Shown piece by piece: positions 59,226-64,000 of a stretch of DNA of 64,000 bases (positions are counted from its first letter, which is position 1; each line of letters begins with the position of its first letter). Below the pieces are notes generated by a model. That model was not told the origin of the DNA and made no database searches. It saw only the letters and a program-made list of their open reading frames with translations. The stretch is from Bryoerythrophyllum caledonicum. Its lineage: Eukaryota > Streptophyta > Bryopsida > Pottiales > Pottiaceae. Made by a program: the position numbers and the translations under genes. The stretch lies in NCBI GenBank assembly GCA_963971425.1, contig OZ020514.1:18139406-18203405 (forward strand). Direction: 5' to 3'.

Positions 59226-61730
59226 ATGGAGGGAAGAGGTAAGTCTAAGAAACCCGAGAAAACTAGTGGGTCTAAGGAAGAAATTGATGGGGAGGTGTTG
59301 GACACCTTGATTACCTGCTTGCACAACTTGCAAGTGAGAGGCACCCCCTCCGCAACAAGTAGTTGCCACGGGGACTTTGAACTTTCTCCAATAGCCAAAT
59401 CTTGCACGGGGCCCCAGAGTTTGCGTAAACCAGGCACGAAGGTGTTGAGCACATAATCGGTGAAGTATTGGACTTCACTCGGTGGGGTGTAGAAAATCCG
59501 CTCACTTTGGATGAAGGAGGGAATTCCAGCACCTTTGTGCCGCGCTCGTGGGCAAGTGAGGGTCGAAGACTTGGTAACTGGAGGTAAGGCCGTGATTCTT
59601 CGAAATTCTGGGTCAAGCTATAGTGTAGAGGTGGAGGATTTCTCCTCAGGCATCCAACTACCCACATTTTCCCTCATTTTCACTGATTTCGAGAGCGAAG
59701 GGTTCTTATTCCACACTACTTGGCAGTGGGAGGTCAACACGTGGCAAGAGCATGCCTCGAGTGTGTGGGATATTCTTACCTTAGAGTAGTTAGACTGGGA
59801 AATGAAACCTACGATCTATACTCCAGTGATGAGAAGAACCCATGAAGCTTGGCGGTTGTTCGAGTAGATCACGAAACTCATAATCTGGAGAACTAGAAGG
59901 GTCCCGAGTTTATACATAGAAACACTCCCTTCTCAGTAGATGCTAGTGAGAGAGTGTTGACAGAAAATCGAGGTCAACCATAAAAGGTAGAGGAGAGTGA
60001 TTTGCCACTGGTGGAAGAGGAGGAATTTCTAGAAAGCCCGCAAGTGAGTGTTCAAGGCCCAGTTTCATCCACAAAGCCTTACCAATCACATTTTGATTGG
60101 GAGAAGATAGCTTCACCATATGGAGGTGGAGAAAGAGGGGTACGAAGGTTTTCGGGTGCCACGGGCACCATCGAAGTCCATGACTTCAAGAGGGAGTTCA
60201 CCATGTGGTGTGAACTTCAGAAGTCTCGTAACCCCAACTTCAATCCGTACATGGTGTCGAGAGCTTTGTTTGGATGTCTGGAAGGAGCTCCACTGGCGGA
60301 CCACGGAGAGTTCGAGGCGGCTCATTTCACCGAAATCATGGCCTAAAGAGACTTTTACGCACCGAACTACGTGGATGTGTTTGGTGGAACACCGAGGGTG
60401 TCACCCCTACTCTTGTCCAAGGGGAAGATGGAGGAAGGCACAAGCACAACGGAGGATGTGGAGCAGCCAGAGGTACTGGTAAATCATCCACCTCCATTCA
60501 ATCCTACGGTGGGATTCCTCGTGCAACTCCATAGAGACTACCAAGGACAAAGGGCGGATAAGATGAAGGCCCTTCGTTCCTTCACACGTGGAGGTGAGGA
60601 GTCTCCGAGAGAGGCTTATGCGAGATTAAGGAGACTAATCTCAGCCACTCACGGAGTTTCAGAACAACAGGCAGTGCAACATTGGTACAGTATCCTGGGC
60701 AAGAAATTGAAGACCTTGGTTCGCAATGAGGCGTTGCGATTGAGAGTACCCACGTCACTACGATTTGTTTTTAAGACTTCGGAGCGGATTGAGATAAACT
60801 TACTGGAAGAGAAGGCAACCATGGGATTTTTCAAATGTGAAGAGAAGGTCCTAGAGAAGGTCAAGGTGGCCAAGGTGGCTATCCCTTCGTTTACTGCAGA
60901 CTCTAGTGCCTTGTGCTTCAAATGTAAGAAGCCAAGACATCAAACGGAAGGATTGCAAGGAAGGTAAGCCCTCCACACCTCAGACTGGAGGTTTTTGCTT
61001 AGGTTATGGTGCCAAGGGGCATGCACAGGCCAGTTGATGGAAGCTTCATCTAGAGTTGAAGCCCACGGAGAGCAATGGAGCTAAAGGAGGCAAGGACAAG
61101 GAACCCAAGACCACTGGAGGGGAGAAGAAGAACTGGAAGACCAAATTTGCGGAGTTGGAGGCCAAAATAGAAGCTATGAGTGCTAATACTAATGTGGTAG
61201 GTGGCAACCCTCAGGTTACTCCCAGTTTTCATGTTGGGGGCGGTTTTAGCTCCGTGGATGATGAGTTTGGGGACTTCATATTGAGTGGCATGGCACTTGC
61301 CATTAGAGATGGCACACAGGAAGCCTATGCTCTCACACAGAGCCATACTCCAATTTCTAAGGATATTCCACGTGGAGCTACTTCAACTCTGGATCCTTAC
61401 CATGGAAATGATAACCAACAAGCAAGGTTGACACAATCCTTCACGTTAGAAGAGATGGTGCCCACGTTGTCCATGGGGCCTCCACCACGACCAGTCGCGA
61501 CATCCACACGAGCCTCACCACGAGCTGGAGGACTCACAGAAGGTTCGGGAGCACTTATGGAGGCAACTACTTCCGTGTGGGAAGCCTCATTATTTTCTGC
61601 TAAGATGTTGTCAGAAGATGGCTTACGTGTGGCAGAAGTTTACAAGAATGTAGCCTCAATGTGTGAGTTTGACAATTCCACAGGGGTTAATGTGTTGAAG
61701 ACGGAGATAATCAATGCAAAGGAGAGCTAG
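59226..61730 (+). pseudogene. Gag of the DNMT-carrying element
   Basis: N-terminal fragments at 59226-59456 and 59511-59789. The main frame at 60002-60967 has one in-frame TAA (60344). It includes FKREFTMWCELQKSRNPNFN, a capsid-like helix-rich region (RADKMKALRSFTRGGEESPR, YARLRRLISATHGVSEQQAV) and CFKCKKPRH near 60918. After a frameshift at about 60945 the knuckle continues (KRKDCKEGKPS) and a second degenerate knuckle CLGYGAKGHAQAS appears. Then comes a basic, coiled-coil-like stretch (61056 onward, KKNWKTKFAELEAKIEAM). Two CCHC-type knuckles and a retrotrans_gag-like core support the call. Confidence 0.75.
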
Positions 61731-61879
61731 AGTGACAACGTGGAAGGGCTGCTTTCAGCAGTCATGCGTGTGAAGACAATGGCCGCTAGACCTACGATTG
61801 AGAGATCATCCATTACCCCTGGTGTAATAGTGGTTGATAATTCCCAGGTATTTTCCAACTCGTTGGGCCTAAGGGGAAG

Positions 61880-62335
61880 GTTTTTGTACCTCGATGCGTG
61901 CTTCTGGATTCAGGAGCTCAACCTTTGATGTTGGGAGCATTTGCTATTGAAGGGTTGGGATTAACTAGGGATACTTTGGAGAAGTGTCCTTGGACCATTA
62001 GCACATCCATGGGGGCTACAGAGTACGCTACGGGGATCACAAGGATTGAGTTGGTGCTACAACTCAATCAAAGTGATGTGGCAGATGCTAGTTCCATGAA
62101 GGTGAAGGCAATAGTCACGAAGGCCAAGTCATATGATGTCTTGGTGGGCTCGGTGGTGCTATATCCAATGGGATTCACCTTAGATTTATGGGAGGAGTCA
62201 GCAAGCTACAAACCAGGATGGCAAGCAGGAGATGGGCGGAAGGCTCAGCTGCCAGCTCGATTTCTTCGAGTTCTTACAGGTAATTTTGTGGACGTGTTTG
62301 CCTTCTCTGGAGGAATGAATATGAAACCTTCATGA
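61880..62335 (+). pseudogene. Aspartic protease of the DNMT-carrying element
   Basis: VLLDSGAQPLMLGAFAIEGL has the D-S-G active-site motif. YDVLVGSVVLYPMGF matches the later hydrophobic-G motif. A TGA at 62333 separates it from the DNMT in the same frame, so a protease-DNMT-RT polyprotein is likely in an intact copy. Confidence 0.8.
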
Positions 62336-62362
62336 TTTCAGGCAGGTTTTGAGGATTCTTCC

Positions 62363-63961
62363 TTGGTTGACCACATTTCGGAGAAGGTGGATGTCTATAT
62401 GGGCAACACGAGTGGTGGGGAAGAAGAAGGATATCGACCTGGAATCGAGGCAGCGTGGAGTAACACCACCCGGTTGAGGGAGGCCGCGGAGTTAGCAATG
62501 GAAGAGGCATGGCAACATTCTATGCTACTACAGATGCAACAGGAGCATGGACTTGATCAAGACCTAGGACCTCCATTAGACACTGCCACAATCCATTGGA
62601 AGGCCCCAACAAATGGCATTGTGTTGTTGGAACTATTTGGAGGAATTGGCATAGGATTAGCAGATGTTTTACAAGCTGAGATCAAGGTTAAGCGCTACAT
62701 TTACTTGGATGTGGATGAAGCAGCAAGGCATGTGGCCAAACGTCACACACGGAGACTGAGGACTCAATTTCCAGAATTGTTGGCCACTAGTGCCATCAAA
62801 ACCTCCTTCTCTACACTTGTGGGTGATATTTCCTTGTTGTCAGACGATGACATTCACCGTCTGGGTCATGTGGACCTTGTCATTGCAGGATAGCCTTGCC
62901 AAGGCATGTCTATGGCAGGCAATCAGAATGGGTTAAAGGATTCCCGTTCTTCCAGGTTCTTTGATATGATTCGAGTGCTTCGGTTGTTTCAGACTTCTTA
63001 GAGGCAACCGCCTGGTAATATTGTAGAGAACGTGTCCATAGAGAACAGTTCGAGGTCCAGGACACTCGAAAGTATGCCTAGAATCCATCAGACTCTGGGT
63101 TTCCCAGTGTTAATTGATGCGGTTGCAGTAGGATCCAGGGCACATAGACAATGCTTGTGGTGGACAAACCTGGCACCAACAGAGTTGTTACAGTCCGCGG
63201 CAGGTCGCATTAAACGCCCAAATGTGTATGTGAGTGATACTTTGGATCCTCACAGGACACCACGGCACGTGTATCACGATGACCAGGCACCATTAGCAGT
63301 GGTTAACCGCAAGGAGGAACCACGTAGGGCCTTGCCCACGTTGGTTAGTTTTACACGGTCTTATGCTTTCAAGGATAATGGACATGGGTTTGTTTGGGAT
63401 TCATTGTCTCAGGAGATGGTAGAGCCCAATGCAGATGAAAGGGAGAGAGCCATGGGCTTTCCCACTGGCATCACCGATGTGCTTGGAATTTCAGAACCAC
63501 AGAGACGGTTTCTACTTGGTCAGGCAATGGATTTAAATTATCTGACTTGGATTGTTTCATTAGTGGTTGCTGAACAGAAGCGTTTAGCTTCTAGTTTGAC
63601 GAGTTACGTGGGATATTACGAGTTGCGGGCGGCAAGAGAACCACTTGCCTCTATCAGGGTGACAAGCAAACTGGTTGGGGGCGAGAGGGCCTTTGCACTT
63701 CATCCATGGTATATGTGGGATACCGCAAACATTTTTGCATCCACCAAGGCAACAGATCTTGACTATGGAGGGGAGAACTGGAGTGAAGGGAGCAAATTGG
63801 CTCACCAGAGGATGGATTTGGAGGATGCTGTGGAAAAGATCTTCTTGGAAGAACACACAGCTCTTCACATGGAAGAAATTGACAAACTTGATCAATTAGA
63901 AGGACCTGGGAGCGTTATTGAGGAGGAAGGAGGGAAGTCTCCTTCACAAGAGATTCAATAG
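62363..63961 (+). pseudogene. DNMT3-like cytosine-5 DNA methyltransferase, copy 2
   Basis: Motif I is intact: VLLELFGGIGIGLADVL (SAM binding, about 62620). YIYLDVDEAARHVAKRH follows, with D in motif II position. GHVDLVIAG-stop-PCQGMSMAG comes at 62864-62920, with catalytic Cys codon 62897-62899 and a TAG replacing the Trp seen in copy 1. NIVENV is motif VI. IDAVAVGSRAHRQCLWWTNL (about 63115) is close to the motif VIII region of DNMT3. RERAMGFPTGITDVLG and RRFLLGQAMDLNYLTW (63450-63540) are motifs IX and X. TAGs at 62891 and 62999 are the only breaks in the domain. The rest of the ORF to 63961 (AFALHPWYMWDTANIFAS) has no known domain. The enzyme would methylate cytosine in DNA. Confidence 0.88.
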
Positions 63962-64000
63962 CAACCAAGGGTGGAAAACCTTGCTCCAAAGGAACGGAAG

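Larger units (their letters stand above)
59226..64000 (+). mobile_element. Ty3/gypsy-type element with DNMT, copy 2, runs off the window
   Basis: Gag (59226-61730), protease (about 61880-62335) and a DNMT3-like domain (about 62587-63560) lie in that order on the plus strand. RT would be expected beyond 64000, as in copy 1. No 5' LTR is identified; the TACCCGG array and the block at 41.9-43.3 kb may be part of the leader or LTR into which the large gypsy element inserted. Confidence 0.8.

Overview
The window looks like repeat-dominated nuclear DNA from a streptophyte (green-plant lineage). Supporting signs are degenerate CCCTAAA repeats, a CACTA element with a plant-type terminus, a large Ty3/gypsy LTR element whose primer-binding site resembles the plant TGGCGCC...CCGGGGA type, hAT and DUF7869-type transposase relics, and GT-AG introns. 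A charophyte alga such as Chara is my best guess; this is inference, because no single-copy marker gene is visible. I recognised no tRNA, rRNA, CRISPR array or bacterial-type operon.

Layout. 0.4-0.6 kb: telomere-like repeats. 1.2-1.7 kb: a palindromic minisatellite. 1.8-4.6 kb: a broken DUF7869-type transposase-like gene. 4.72-7.08 kb: a complete non-autonomous CACTA element. 7.3-13.4 kb: a multi-exon minus-strand gene with a possible ParB-like fold and a Rossmann-type glycine loop; its introns carry a short palindrome close to GATAGGAAGATCTTTCGATC. 13.9-15.9 kb: AT-rich minisatellites. 17.0-21.9 kb: a second, fuller DUF7869 copy surrounded by the same palindrome, which is also inside its intron. 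22.6-26.1 kb: a decayed gypsy-type element in the order protease, cytosine-5 DNA methyltransferase (DNMT), reverse transcriptase. 26.1-39.2 kb: two related gag-like genes flanking a hAT transposase relic and a convergent RING-finger gene. 39.16-39.36 kb: assembly gap. 43.67-58.41 kb: a minus-strand Ty3/gypsy element with both LTRs, a 5-bp target duplication and a primer-binding site, inserted into a TACCCGG-rich array. 59.2-64.0 kb: a second DNMT-carrying gypsy element (gag, protease, DNMT) running off the window.

Two things stand out. First, two independent retroelement copies carry a DNMT3-like methyltransferase between protease and reverse transcriptase, so the enzyme is part of a transposon family rather than a chance neighbour. 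Second, a family of about 20-bp palindromes with two interchangeable half-sites lies in all four introns I can model with confidence and in the spacers around those genes, and in none of the exons I read. One of these introns is missing from a paralogous copy of the same gene.

Most coding regions are relics with in-frame stops or frameshifts. The DNMT domains, the DUF7869 copy at 17.5-21.0 kb and the pol gene of the large gypsy element are only lightly damaged. Coordinates of introns, TIRs and TSDs were read by eye from the sequence.
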